Made by a program: the position numbers and the translations under genes. A stretch of 64,000 bases of DNA from Comamonas antarctica (lineage in GTDB: Bacteria; Pseudomonadota; Gammaproteobacteria; Burkholderiales; Burkholderiaceae_C), in contig NZ_CP054840.1 of NCBI RefSeq assembly GCF_013363755.1, positions 2,039,501-2,103,500 on the forward strand, written 5' to 3'. Below the pieces are notes generated by a model. It did not search any database, had not been told where the DNA came from, and saw only the letters and a list, made by a program, of their open reading frames with translations. Position 1 is the first letter of the stretch, and the number at the start of each line of letters is the position of its first letter. This document shows positions 47,277 to 56,477 of this stretch, in pieces.

Positions 47277-48464
47277 ATGCGCCCTGTCTTTGCCCTCCCC
47301 GTCGCTGCCGCGGCCGCCCTGTTGACCCTGGCCCTGGCGCCCGCCGCGCATGCGCAGCCGCTGGCCGCGACACCGGCCGCGGCCGGGGCACCGGATGTCG
47401 AGGCAAGACCGGTTGCCAGCGGGCTGGAAAATCCCTGGGCGCTGGCCTTCCTGCCGGACGGGCGCTTTCTGGTCACCGAAAAGCCCGGCCGCATGCGCAT
47501 CGTCGAAGCCAACGGCCGCCTGCTCGCACCGCTGGCCGGATTGCCGGCCATTGCCGCAGGCGGACAAGGCGGCCTGCTCGACGTACAACTCGACAGCGAT
47601 TTCGCGCGCAACCGCACGCTGTACTTCTGCTTTTCCGAACCCGGCCCGAATGGCGATACCGCCGTCAACAGCACGGCGCTCGCGCGCGCCCGGCTCTCCA
47701 GCGACGCGACGCGCCTTGAAGACGTGAAGGTGATCTTCTCGCAGCAGCCCAAGTACGCGAGCCGGCTGCATTTCGGCTGCCGCATCGTCGAGCGCCAGGT
47801 GGACGGCAAGTCCGATGGCACGCTGTTCCTGGCGCTGGGCGAGCGCTCCACCGCGAAGGAGGAATCGCAGAACCTGCGCAGCCACTTCGGCAAGGTGGTG
47901 CGCGTCGGCAAAGACGGCAGCGTGCCTGCCGACAACCCTTTCAGGCAGCGCGCCGACGCGCTGCCCGAGATCTGGAGCCGGGGCCACCGCAACCCGCAGG
48001 GCGCGGCGCTGGGCCCGGACGGCCAGCTGTGGGTGCACGAGCATGGCCCGCAGGGCGGCGACGAGATCAACCGCCCCGCGCCCGGCAAGAACTACGGCTG
48101 GCCCGTGATCACCTATGGCGAGAACTATGGCGGCGGCGCGATCGGCAAGGGCATCACCGCGCAGGACGGCATGGAGCAGCCGCTGCACTACTGGGTGCCG
48201 TCCATTGCGCCGTCGGGCATGGCCTTCATCAGCAGCGACAAATATGGCGCGGCATGGAAGGGGCAGATGGTGGTCGGGGCGCTCAAGAGCCGCATGCTCG
48301 AGCGCCTGGAAGTCCGGGACGGCCGTGTCACCGCGCGCCATCTGCTGCTGCCCAGGCTGGGCCAGCGCGTGCGCGACGTGCGCGAAGGCCCGGACGGCTT
48401 GCTGTACGTGCTGACCGACGCCGGCAACGGCCAGCTGCTGCGCCTCGAGCCCAAGGCGCGCTGA
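47277..48464 (+). CDS. PQQ-dependent aldose sugar dehydrogenase (YliI/Asd-like)
   Basis: A 395-aa soluble periplasmic six-bladed quinoprotein of the glucose/sorbosone dehydrogenase family. The signal peptide [22 protein letters not shown] ends near AHA/QPL. Family markers are [31 protein letters not shown], the catalytic/PQQ region [25 protein letters not shown] and [13 protein letters not shown]. It oxidises aldoses in the family and needs PQQ made elsewhere in the genome. ATG 47277 is preferred to TTG 47271. It converges on the PhnD-like gene with a 6-base gap. Confidence 0.9.
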   Translation: MRPVFALPVAAAAALLTLALAPAAHAQPLAATPAAAGAPDVEARPVASGLENPWALAFLPDGRFLVTEKPGRMRIVEANGRLLAPLAGLPAIAAGGQGGLLDVQLDSDFARNRTLYFCFSEPGPNGDTAVNSTALARARLSSDATRLEDVKVIFSQQPKYASRLHFGCRIVERQVDGKSDGTLFLALGERSTAKEESQNLRSHFGKVVRVGKDGSVPADNPFRQRADALPEIWSRGHRNPQGAALGPDGQLWVHEHGPQGGDEINRPAPGKNYGWPVITYGENYGGGAIGKGITAQDGMEQPLHYWVPSIAPSGMAFISSDKYGAAWKGQMVVGALKSRMLERLEVRDGRVTARHLLLPRLGQRVRDVREGPDGLLYVLTDAGNGQLLRLEPKAR

Positions 48465-48470
48465 GGCAGC

Positions 48471-49382
48471 TCAAGGCGCGCCAGGGCCCAGCATGCGCGC
48501 CACCTCGGCGTAGTCGCTGGCCTCGACCGCCACCACGCCCTGCTTGCCCAGGGCTTGCAGCGCCGGCTGCAGCAGCGCCTGCTGCTGCACGAAGACCTGG
48601 CGCAGCCGGGCCTGCAACGCCGGGCACAGCTGCCTGCGCATCACCAGCGCATCGGTGGGCAGCGGTGCCGACGTCCAGAGCGTGCGCAGCTCGCCGGCCG
48701 CCACCAGCCCGCGCTCCTGCGCCAGCGCCAGGCGCTCGCTCGAGACGAATGCCGCGTCGACCAGCCCGTCGCGCACGGCGGCCAGCGCGCGGTTGTGCGA
48801 GCCGGCATAGGACACGCGCGAAAAATAGGCTTCGAGTTCCATGCCGCTCAGCTTGCGCATCGCAAGCCGGGGCAGCAAGGCGCCGGAGGTGCTGGCCGGA
48901 TCGACCAGGGCCAGCGTCGCGCCGCGCAGGTCCTGCCAGCCGCGCCAGCGCGAGCCGCGGCGCACCACCAGCAGCGCGTGGTAGCGGTTCAATGTGCCGG
49001 GCCTGTTGACCAAGGCCGCAAACGGCAGCGCCACCGCGCCATTGCGCTGCATCTGCACATAGGTTGCAGGCCCGAGTTCGGCCACATCGATGCGCCCCGC
49101 CTGCAACCCCTGGACCACGGCCGAATAGGACGCAGCGGGAACCATCTCGACCGGCATTCCCAGCGCCGCGGACAGCGCCTGGGCCATCAAGCCGTAGGCC
49201 CGGGTCTGCGCATCGTCCTGGGTCTTGGGAATGACGGCAAAGCGCAGCTGCGGCAGCGGTGCGCACTGCGCGGGCGCAGAACGCGCTTGGGCCCGCGCCG
49301 TGCCAGCGGCCCCCAGGCCGATGGACAGCCATTGCGCCAGCATTTGTCGCCGCTTCACGGCGTCGTGGGTCGAGAGTGTCAT
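48471..49382 (-). CDS. PhnD-family phosphate/phosphonate-type substrate-binding protein (orphan)
   Basis: A 303-aa periplasmic binding protein with a twin-Arg-like or Sec signal (VKRRQMLAQWLSIGLGAAGTARAQ). It belongs to the PhnD family: LRFAVIPKTQDDAQTRAYGLMAQALSAALG, YSAVVQGLQAGRIDVAELGPATYV, then LVDPASTSGALLPRLAM. No ABC permease or ATPase is adjacent. Instead it lies 13 bases downstream of a membrane GGDEF-EAL protein on the same strand. A ligand-sensing rather than uptake role is therefore likely. ATG 49382 gives the proper signal peptide. Confidence 0.85.
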   Translation of the reverse strand: MTLSTHDAVKRRQMLAQWLSIGLGAAGTARAQARSAPAQCAPLPQLRFAVIPKTQDDAQTRAYGLMAQALSAALGMPVEMVPAASYSAVVQGLQAGRIDVAELGPATYVQMQRNGAVALPFAALVNRPGTLNRYHALLVVRRGSRWRGWQDLRGATLALVDPASTSGALLPRLAMRKLSGMELEAYFSRVSYAGSHNRALAAVRDGLVDAAFVSSERLALAQERGLVAAGELRTLWTSAPLPTDALVMRRQLCPALQARLRQVFVQQQALLQPALQALGKQGVVAVEASDYAEVARMLGPGAP

Positions 49383-49395
49383 GCGCAGCGCCTTT

Positions 49396-51747
49396 TCACG
49401 CCGGGTACAGATAGCCCGCGCGCAGCAAGTCCTCCGCGGCATGCGAGCCCACCGGGCGGCTGAGGAAATAGCCTTGGGCTTCATCGCAGCCGGCGGTCTT
49501 GAGATAGACCAGCTGGTCCATCAGCTCGACACCCTCGGCGACCACGCGCATCTTGAGGTTGTGCGCGAGCGTGATCACCGAGGTCACGATCACCCCGGCC
49601 TCGCTGCTGCTGCGGATGTCGTTGACAAAGGAGCGGTCGAGCTTGAGGGTGTCGATCGGCAGGTCCTTGATCTGGCTCAGGCTGGAGAAGCCGGTGCCGA
49701 AATCATCCAGGCCAATCGACACGCCCATCGCGCGCACCTGTTCGAGCACGCTCAGCGCCAGTGCGCGCGGCTCGAGCAGGCAGCTTTCGGTGATTTCCAT
49801 GCTCAGGTCGCCGGCCTCGATCCCGTGCTGCGCGATATGCGCGGCCAGGCGCTCGGCAAATGCGCCGTCGCGCAGCTGCACCGGCGAGACATTGAAGGCA
49901 ATCGGCACCGGCTCGAGCCCCTGGCCGCGCCAGGCCGCCGCCTGCTCGCAGCAGGCCTGCAGGACCCAGTCGCCCAGAGCGCGGATCGCGCCCGTGACCT
50001 CGGCCGCGGCAATGAACTCGCCCGGGTAGATCAGCCCGTAATCGGGATGCTGCCAGCGCACCAGCGCCTCGAAGCCCATGATGCGGCAGTCATGCAGCCG
50101 CACCTTGGGCTGGAAATGCAGCACCAGCTGCCGGTCGGCGACCGCGCGCGGCAACTGGCGCTCGAGCGCGTAGCTGCGCGCGCTGTCGGCGCTGGCCGTG
50201 GCATCGTAGTAGCTGAAGCGGCCGCGGCCGGCGCGCTTGCTCGCGTACATCGCGGCATCGGCATTGCGGCACAGCAGCGTGACGTCGTGGCCATCGCGCG
50301 GAAAGAAGGCCACGCCGATGCTGGGCGTGACCTGCAGGCTGTGGCCCTCGAGCCCGTCGTAGGGCTGGCTCAGCTGCTCGATGAGCTTGGCCGCCAGCGC
50401 GTCCATGTCGGCCATCGCATCCATGCCCGTGACCAGCACCGCGAACTCGTCGCCGCCCATGCGCGCAATGATGTCGGAACTGCGCAGCAGCTGGCGCAGC
50501 CGCTGCCCCACGGCCTGCAGCAGCAGGTCGCCCACATGGTGGCCCAGCGTGTCGTTGATGGCCTTGAAACGGTCCAGGTCGAGGTACATCAGGGCGTAGA
50601 ACTTGCGGCTGCGCCGCGCCAGCGCGAGGTGGCTGGCCACGAGTTCGTTGAACATGCGGCGGTTGTGCAGCCCGGTCAGATGGTCGTTCGCCGCCAGTTC
50701 CAGTGCCTTCGCCTTTTCCTGCTCCAGCTGGTCGATCAGCGTGTGCTTGTCGCGGTTGGCCACGCTCAGTGCGACAAACAGGCCTTCCTGGTGGCGCAGC
50801 ACGCGCAGCATCCCGCCGACCGCCAGAAGCAGGCAGAGGCTCAGCACGCCCAGCAGCGTCCAGACCTTGCGGCTGCCCTCGCGCATGGGCGCATCGACCC
50901 ATTCCAGGCCCCGGCTCGCCACGACGATGAACGGCGACTGCGCGCTGCGCCGCCAGCTGAACTGGCTGGCAGCGGCGCCCGGCTGCAGCGCCGCCACCGC
51001 CGCACCGCGATTGCCCGACATCAGCGCCATCGGCGCCGCCTGGCTGCGCGAAAACGGCATGGTGAGGCCCTGCGCGCCCAGCTCCGCCAGCGCCCGTCCC
51101 TGCGCGTCGAGCAGGTGGATGGAACTGCCCGCGCCCATTTCTACGTCGCGGTACAGGTTGAGTAAGTAGCCCAGGTCCAGCATGAGCACCAGATAGCCGC
51201 CCGCCACGCGCACGTTGTCGGCCTCCACCGGTCGCAGCGCATAAGCCAGCGGCATTTGCCAGAGGTCGGGGTGGCCCGATGCCGCGTCGCGCGCCGCCGG
51301 CAGCAGCCGTGCCGACTCCCCGGGCGCGGGCCCCACCTGGCGCAACGCGGCCACCAGCGGCGCCAGTTCGGCGCGAGCGATCGGATACGAGGAATCGACG
51401 GGCGCAAATGCCGCGTCGAGCAGCAGATAGCGGGCAAAGCTGTGCTCCGCCACCAGCATCGGGGACAGCCGGCGGTGCACCTCGGCGGCGGAGTGCTCCC
51501 CGCGCCCATGGCCAGCCAGCGCGTCGCCCGCGGCCAGCGCCATCAGCCGGCCCTTGTTCACCACCTGCGCCAGATTCTCCGCCACCACCGCCGCCAGGCT
51601 GGCCTGCTGCTGGCGCGTGCTCAGCTGCAACTGCTCGCGCTCGGCTTCGACGCTCTGCCAGGCCAGCCACCACACCAAGCCCAACACCAGCAGTGCCCCC
51701 GCAATGCAGGCCATCCGCATGCCGCGCCAACCCATGCGCAAGGGCAT
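49396..51747 (-). CDS. Membrane GGDEF-EAL c-di-GMP turnover protein with periplasmic sensor domain
   Basis: A 783-aa inner-membrane protein. Helix 1 (MACIAGALLVLGLVWWLAW) and a second helix (VWTLLGVLSLCLLLAVGGML) bracket a periplasmic Cache-like domain of about 270 residues. The GGDEF domain is intact (GGDEF 431-435) and has the inhibitory RxxD site (RSSD, 422-425). The EAL domain keeps EAL (560-562), the Asn of FNVSP, EITES, DDFGTG, LKLDRSF and VVAEGVE. Both cyclase and phosphodiesterase activities are therefore possible. Start choice is uncertain (ATG 51747 used; 51927 possible). It is coupled to the PhnD-like gene. Confidence 0.9.
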   Translation of the reverse strand: MPLRMGWRGMRMACIAGALLVLGLVWWLAWQSVEAEREQLQLSTRQQQASLAAVVAENLAQVVNKGRLMALAAGDALAGHGRGEHSAAEVHRRLSPMLVAEHSFARYLLLDAAFAPVDSSYPIARAELAPLVAALRQVGPAPGESARLLPAARDAASGHPDLWQMPLAYALRPVEADNVRVAGGYLVLMLDLGYLLNLYRDVEMGAGSSIHLLDAQGRALAELGAQGLTMPFSRSQAAPMALMSGNRGAAVAALQPGAAASQFSWRRSAQSPFIVVASRGLEWVDAPMREGSRKVWTLLGVLSLCLLLAVGGMLRVLRHQEGLFVALSVANRDKHTLIDQLEQEKAKALELAANDHLTGLHNRRMFNELVASHLALARRSRKFYALMYLDLDRFKAINDTLGHHVGDLLLQAVGQRLRQLLRSSDIIARMGGDEFAVLVTGMDAMADMDALAAKLIEQLSQPYDGLEGHSLQVTPSIGVAFFPRDGHDVTLLCRNADAAMYASKRAGRGRFSYYDATASADSARSYALERQLPRAVADRQLVLHFQPKVRLHDCRIMGFEALVRWQHPDYGLIYPGEFIAAAEVTGAIRALGDWVLQACCEQAAAWRGQGLEPVPIAFNVSPVQLRDGAFAERLAAHIAQHGIEAGDLSMEITESCLLEPRALALSVLEQVRAMGVSIGLDDFGTGFSSLSQIKDLPIDTLKLDRSFVNDIRSSSEAGVIVTSVITLAHNLKMRVVAEGVELMDQLVYLKTAGCDEAQGYFLSRPVGSHAAEDLLRAGYLYPA

Positions 51748-52013
51748 CGGGGAAGCAGGCGGGCGCAGTTGCAAAAGCAGATACAGGCAGCGGGCGTACA
51801 GGGCAGTCACGGAACGGGCACAGGCAGGCGGACGGGCAGCAATGGCCAGATGATGCAAAGCGCGCAAGACAACTTCGTGACATTTTGGAACATTTTCGGG
51901 CAGGTCACGGGATTTATGCGCTGTCATGCAGCGACGGCGCGCTGCCTGCCCCGACAATAGCGGCCAGATGGCAAACGCCCCGTTGGGCCGCCTCTTCCAG
52001 CAGGAGACTCCCG

Positions 52014-53249
52014 ATGCTCAATGCCTTGTGGCTGGGCTTTTTCATCATTGCGGCCGTGGCCGCTCTGGCCCAGTGGCTCGTCGGCGGGCAAAGCCAGGTG
52101 TTTGCGGCCATGGTCCAGGCGCTGTTCGCCATGGCCCGGCTGTCGGTCGAAGTCATGGTGCTGCTCTTTGGCACGCTGACGCTGTGGCTCGGCTTCCTGC
52201 GCATCGCGGAAAAAGCCGGCGTGGTGCAATGGCTGGCCTGGGCGCTGGGGCCTCTGTTCGCGCGGCTGATGCCGGAAGTGCCGCGCGGCCATCCGGCGCT
52301 GGGCCTGATCACGCTGAACTTCGCCGCCAATGCGCTGGGCCTCGACAATGCGGCCACGCCCATGGGCCTCAAGGCCATGCGCGAATTGCAGACGCTGAAC
52401 CCGCGCCCTGATACCGCGACCAACGCGCAGATCCTGTTCCTGGTGCTCAACGCCTCGTCGCTGACGCTGCTGCCGGTGACGATCTTCATGTACCGCATGC
52501 AGCAGGGCGCGCCCGACCCCACGCTGGTGTTCCTGCCGATTCTTCTGGCCACCTCGGCATCGACGCTGGTGGCGTTGCTGGCCGTTGGTCTGGTGCAGCG
52601 CCTGCGGCTTTGGGATCCCGTGGTGCTGGCCTATCTGCTGCCGGTGGCCCTGCTGCTGGGCGGCTTCATGGCGCTGCTCACCACGCTCAGCGCCGCGGCG
52701 CTGGCCACGCTGTCGTCGCTGCTGGGCAATCTCACGCTGTTTGGATTGATCCTGCTGTTCGTGTGCCTGGGCGCCTGGCGCAGGCTGCCGGTCTACGACA
52801 GTTTCATCGAAGGCGCCAAGGAAGGCTTCGACGTCGCCCGGGGGCTGCTGCCCTATCTGGTCGCCATGCTCTGCGCAGTGGGGGTGTTCCGCGCATCGGG
52901 CGCGCTCGACTATGCGCTGTCGGGCATTCGCTGGCTGGTCGATGCGGGCGGCTGGGATGCGCGCTTTGTCGACGCACTGCCGACGGCGCTGGTCAAGCCG
53001 TTCTCGGGCAGCGCGGCGCGCGCCATGCTGATCGAGACCATGCAGAGCCAGGGCGTGGACAGCTTTGCGGCCCTGGCCGCGGCCACCATCCAGGGCAGCA
53101 CCGAAACCACGTTCTATGTGCTGGCGGTGTATTTCGGCGCGGTGGGAATCCAGCGCGCACGCCATGCGGTAGGCTGCGCGCTGATCGCCGAGTTCGCGGG
53201 CGTGGTGGCGGCGATTGCGGTGTGCTACCGGTTTTTTGGCACGATGTGA
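52014..53249 (+). CDS. Fused SpmA-SpmB-like nucleoside-recognition membrane protein
   Basis: A 411-aa polytopic membrane protein with two Gate (nucleoside recognition) domains. Residues about 1-200 resemble spore maturation protein A (MLNALWLGFFIIAAVAAL, GLITLNFAANALGLDNAATP) and about 210-411 resemble SpmB (SFIEGAKEGFDVARGLLPYL, PFSGSAARAMLIE, QGSTETTFYVLAVYFGAVG). Non-sporulating Proteobacteria carry such fusions with unknown function. GGAG precedes ATG 52014. It is divergent from the GGDEF-EAL gene. Confidence 0.87.
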   Translation: MLNALWLGFFIIAAVAALAQWLVGGQSQVFAAMVQALFAMARLSVEVMVLLFGTLTLWLGFLRIAEKAGVVQWLAWALGPLFARLMPEVPRGHPALGLITLNFAANALGLDNAATPMGLKAMRELQTLNPRPDTATNAQILFLVLNASSLTLLPVTIFMYRMQQGAPDPTLVFLPILLATSASTLVALLAVGLVQRLRLWDPVVLAYLLPVALLLGGFMALLTTLSAAALATLSSLLGNLTLFGLILLFVCLGAWRRLPVYDSFIEGAKEGFDVARGLLPYLVAMLCAVGVFRASGALDYALSGIRWLVDAGGWDARFVDALPTALVKPFSGSAARAMLIETMQSQGVDSFAALAAATIQGSTETTFYVLAVYFGAVGIQRARHAVGCALIAEFAGVVAAIAVCYRFFGTM

Positions 53250-53280
53250 GGACCGGTGGAGGAGCCGCAGCACCGACATG

Positions 53281-53418
53281 CTTCGACAGGCTCAGCACAA
53301 ACGGCCTCAAAAACTGCTCCTCCAGAGCCAAGCCCCACTCCGTTCACCCTGGCCGGGCGCCCCTAGCCGGGCGCCCCTAGCCGGGCGCCCCTCGGCGGCC
53401 CCCCTGAGCCTGTCGAAG
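53281..53418. repeat. Inverted pair of the dispersed CTGAGCCTGTCGAAG repeat
   Basis: CTTCGACAGGCTCAG at 53281-53295 and its exact reverse complement at 53404-53418 flank a 108-base interval that contains a 14-bp tandem repeat. The same 15-mer occurs again at 63057-63071. This motif is a common dispersed extragenic repeat in Comamonadaceae genomes. The inverted pair could fold and act as a terminator for the convergent genes. Confidence 0.75.
53352..53393. repeat. 14-bp tandem repeat, three copies
   Basis: The unit GCCGGGCGCCCCTA is repeated at 53352-53365, 53366-53379 and 53380-53393; the last base of copy three differs. Each unit contains a GGGCGCCC palindrome. It is non-coding. Confidence 0.85.
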
Positions 53419-53468
53419 GATGCCAGGTTGACAGATCACCCCAGCCCAGGATGTGTTGCCTCGACAAC

Positions 53469-54911
53469 TCAAGCCTCCGGAACCACCGCCTCCGCATATT
53501 CATAAAGCGCCTCGAGGATTTCCCCGCCGCGCTCGTCGACCGTCTCGAACAGCTCGTCGATCTCGACCGACATCCGCTCCACGGTACGCGCCCCGCCCCG
53601 GCCGTCCAGCAGGCAGGCGGCGCGGTGCTCCAGCCAGCGCTGTTGCTCTTCGGGCGACAGCGTCTCTGCGAAATTGCGCGCGCGGTAGCGGAACACGAGT
53701 TCGCCCAGCCGCGGATCATCGAAACCGGTGCGGTCCATGGCCAGCTCCAGCGGCGTGAGCGAGCGCAGATGGTTCAGGCGGCGCCGGTCCTCGTTGCCGA
53801 CGAAGCCGCCATACAGGTCCTGGTCGACATCCACCGGGGCAGCCGCGGGCCGCTGGAACACCTGCTTCCAGAGCGCGCTCATGTCCGGCAGGTCGCGCGC
53901 CACGGCGGCGTACTGCAGCGACTGCTCGATATCGATGCCCCACTGCTGCGCCATGGCCGGACTCAGTGTCTTCAGGCTGCTGACCACCATCGGCGACTTG
54001 TTGACATGGATGCTCTTGATCGGCAGCCGCGCCACGCCTTCGGGCAGGTCGGCGCTGCGCGTGAACAGGCGCAGGCGCAAGTCCTCGACGCCCAGCGTGG
54101 CGAGTTCCGTCGGGTCCTGCGACAGGTCCCAGGCCAGGATCTCATTCTTGTTGGCCGGATGCGTGGCCAGCGGCCACATCACGGCAATGCAGCCACGCGC
54201 GGCGCCAAACATGCCCGAGACATGCAGGAAAGGCTTGGCATGCGCGGCCACGGCCGGCAGGCCCAGCTCCTGCAGCACGCGGTCCTTCTTGTGCAGGCCG
54301 AAGGCGAAGTCGAACAGCCGCGGCTGCAGCTTGCGGATCAGCCGCGCCAGCGCGATCGTGGCGCGCACGTCGCTCACCGCATCATGCGCCTGCTCGTGCG
54401 CCAGGCCGTTGGCGCGCGCCAGGTCCTCGAGCTTGAAGCTTGCCGTGCCGTCTTCCTTGCGCGGCCAGACGATGCCGTCGGGGCGCAGCGCATAGACCAT
54501 GCGGACCACATCGAGCAGGTCCCAGCGGCCGCAGCCGTTTTGCCATTCGCGCGCATAAGGATCGATCAGGTTGCGCCAGAACATGAAGCGCGTGATCTCG
54601 TCGTCGAAGCGGATGGTGTTGTAGCCCACGCCCACCGTGCCCGGAGCGGCGAGCTCCTCCTCGATGCGCGCCGCGAACGCATGCTCGGGCACGCCCTGGG
54701 CCGCGCAGTGCTGGGGTGTGAGACCGGTGATCAGGCAGGATTTTGGATCGGGCAGGTAATCGCTGGCCGGCTGGCAGTACAGCGCCAGCGGCTCGCCGAT
54801 CTCGTTGAGTTCCATGTCGGTGCGGATGCCCGCGAACTGCGCCGGGCGGTCGTAGCGGGGTTGGGCACCGAAGGTTTCGTAGTCGTGCCAGAAGAGCGTG
54901 GTTTCAGCCAT
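53469..54911 (-). CDS. sbcB: exodeoxyribonuclease I
   Basis: A 480-aa single-strand 3'-5' DNA exonuclease of the DEDDh class. Exo I motif DYETFG is near residue 10, Exo II GYNTIRFDDE near 95, and Exo III includes EQAHDAVSDVRAT. The SH3-like and helical C-terminal domains follow to the normal length. The gene has a separate ATG 54911 and lies 37 bases downstream of the cls stop on the same strand. Confidence 0.95.
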   Translation of the reverse strand: MAETTLFWHDYETFGAQPRYDRPAQFAGIRTDMELNEIGEPLALYCQPASDYLPDPKSCLITGLTPQHCAAQGVPEHAFAARIEEELAAPGTVGVGYNTIRFDDEITRFMFWRNLIDPYAREWQNGCGRWDLLDVVRMVYALRPDGIVWPRKEDGTASFKLEDLARANGLAHEQAHDAVSDVRATIALARLIRKLQPRLFDFAFGLHKKDRVLQELGLPAVAAHAKPFLHVSGMFGAARGCIAVMWPLATHPANKNEILAWDLSQDPTELATLGVEDLRLRLFTRSADLPEGVARLPIKSIHVNKSPMVVSSLKTLSPAMAQQWGIDIEQSLQYAAVARDLPDMSALWKQVFQRPAAAPVDVDQDLYGGFVGNEDRRRLNHLRSLTPLELAMDRTGFDDPRLGELVFRYRARNFAETLSPEEQQRWLEHRAACLLDGRGGARTVERMSVEIDELFETVDERGGEILEALYEYAEAVVPEA

Positions 54912-54948
54912 GCCCGGAGTATGCCCGGGAATTGGCCGCGCCAGCGTA

Positions 54949-56403
54949 TCAGAGCAGCGGCGAACACAGGCGCGCCACCGAGTCCCCCAGCCGCGGGAAA
55001 AAGCGCTGCTTGCGGTCGTAATGAACTAAGCGCGCGCATTCCAGATCCAGCTTGAACTGGGCGGCAAGGTCCTCGTTGAGTTCGAGACCGTAGGCGATGG
55101 CGCAGACCTCGTAATTGAGAAAGAAGCTGCGGTAGTCGAAATTCGCCGTTCCGATGAAGGCCATGTTGTCGTCCACGACCAGAGTCTTGGAGTGCAGCAT
55201 GCGCGCACGGTACTCGTAGACCTTGGCGCCGCAGGCGATCAGCTCGTCGAAATAGGAGCGCGCGGCCGCGGTGACGATGAAGGAGTCGGATTTCTCCGGC
55301 ACCAGGATCTGCACATCGACGCCACGCAGCGCGGCATTCGTCAGCGCCGTCATTGCGGCCTCGGTGGGCACGAAGTATGGCGTCGTGAGCCAGACACGGT
55401 CATCGGCCGCGTTGATGGCCGCGACATAGGCGCGGTGGATCGCCTCAAGCCGGTTGTCGGGGCCGGAAGTCACGATCTGCAGCGCGAACTCGCCCGGCTT
55501 GATCTCCGGCAGCAGGGAGTCGAGATCGAGCGGCTCGACCGGATGGGTGCGCTCGAGCGCATAGGACCAGTCCTCGAGAAACACCGTCTGCAGCCAGTTG
55601 ACCACCGGGCCTTCGAGCCGCAGGTGCACGTCGTGGTAGGCACAGTCCATCACCCGGCTGCTTTCCTCGTCGGTGATGTTGACGCCGCCCGTGAACCCGA
55701 CCCTGCCGTCGCAGACCAGGATCTTGCGGTGGGTGCGGAAGTTGATCACCGGGCGCAGGCGCCGGCCGATCTTGGACGGATGAAAAAACGCGAACTCGCC
55801 GCCGGCCTCGACCAGCGGCGCGTAGAACCTGCGCCGGATCTTCTTCGAGCCCATCGAGTCGACCAGCATGCGCACCTTGACGCCGGCGCGTGCACGCTCG
55901 ACGAGCGCCTCCATCAGCATCGTACCGGTACGGTCCGGCTCGAAGATGTAGTACTCGAGATGGATGTGGTGGCGCGCGGCGCGCACCGCTTCGAGCAGGC
56001 TGTCGAAAGTGCGGTCGCCGCCCACCAGCAGGTCCATGCGCGTGGCGCTGCTCACGGGGAACTCGGCGGTGCGGTTCACCAGCCGGGCGACCTGGTGCAT
56101 GCGTGCCGTCGCGGCCGGAATCTGCTCGCGCAGCCGCGCCGCGCTGACCCTCAGCCGCGAGGACTGGTGCCGGCGCAGGCGCTTGTTGCGCAGGCGCTTG
56201 AGGCGCTGCGGACCAAAGAAGTAATAGACGCCCAGCCCGCCCACGGGCAGCGCCGCCAGTGCCAGCAGCCAGCCCAGCGTCGCCGCGGGAGCGCTGCGCT
56301 GCATCAGCACCCAGACACCGATCACCAGCGCATACACCGACCAAACCAGCCAGAACATCGACCACGCATTCTCGTTGTTCCAGTATTCGCTAATCCATTG
56401 CAC
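54949..56403 (-). CDS. cls: cardiolipin synthase
   Basis: A 484-aa phospholipase D superfamily enzyme that condenses phosphatidylglycerol to cardiolipin. Two N-terminal helices (MFWLVWSVYALVIGVWVLM, LGWLLALAALPVGGLGVYYF) precede two catalytic HKD motifs, HRKILVCDGRVGFTGG and HSKTLVVDDNMAFIGTAN. GTG 56403 is used, with GAGG 7 bases upstream. The longer ATG start at 56442 would lie inside the clpA terminator. Confidence 0.93.
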   Translation of the reverse strand: MQWISEYWNNENAWSMFWLVWSVYALVIGVWVLMQRSAPAATLGWLLALAALPVGGLGVYYFFGPQRLKRLRNKRLRRHQSSRLRVSAARLREQIPAATARMHQVARLVNRTAEFPVSSATRMDLLVGGDRTFDSLLEAVRAARHHIHLEYYIFEPDRTGTMLMEALVERARAGVKVRMLVDSMGSKKIRRRFYAPLVEAGGEFAFFHPSKIGRRLRPVINFRTHRKILVCDGRVGFTGGVNITDEESSRVMDCAYHDVHLRLEGPVVNWLQTVFLEDWSYALERTHPVEPLDLDSLLPEIKPGEFALQIVTSGPDNRLEAIHRAYVAAINAADDRVWLTTPYFVPTEAAMTALTNAALRGVDVQILVPEKSDSFIVTAAARSYFDELIACGAKVYEYRARMLHSKTLVVDDNMAFIGTANFDYRSFFLNYEVCAIAYGLELNEDLAAQFKLDLECARLVHYDRKQRFFPRLGDSVARLCSPLL

Positions 56404-56422
56404 GGGAAACCTCGGAAAGAAC

Positions 56423-56452
56423 AAAAAAAGCCGACAGCGCAAGGCTGTCGGC
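56423..56452 (-). terminator. Rho-independent terminator after clpA
   Basis: Stem GCCGACAGC (56430-56438) and GCTGTCGGC (56444-56452), loop GCAAG, with a T-tract on the minus strand (A-tract 56423-56429). It lies 25 bases past the clpA stop and just upstream of cls. Confidence 0.9.
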
Positions 56453-56477
56453 TTGGGAGGGTGTCAGCACCGGGTGG

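Noticed and set aside
53352..53393. Possible short CRISPR array
   Set aside because: Units are directly adjacent 14-mers with no spacers, so it is a tandem repeat.
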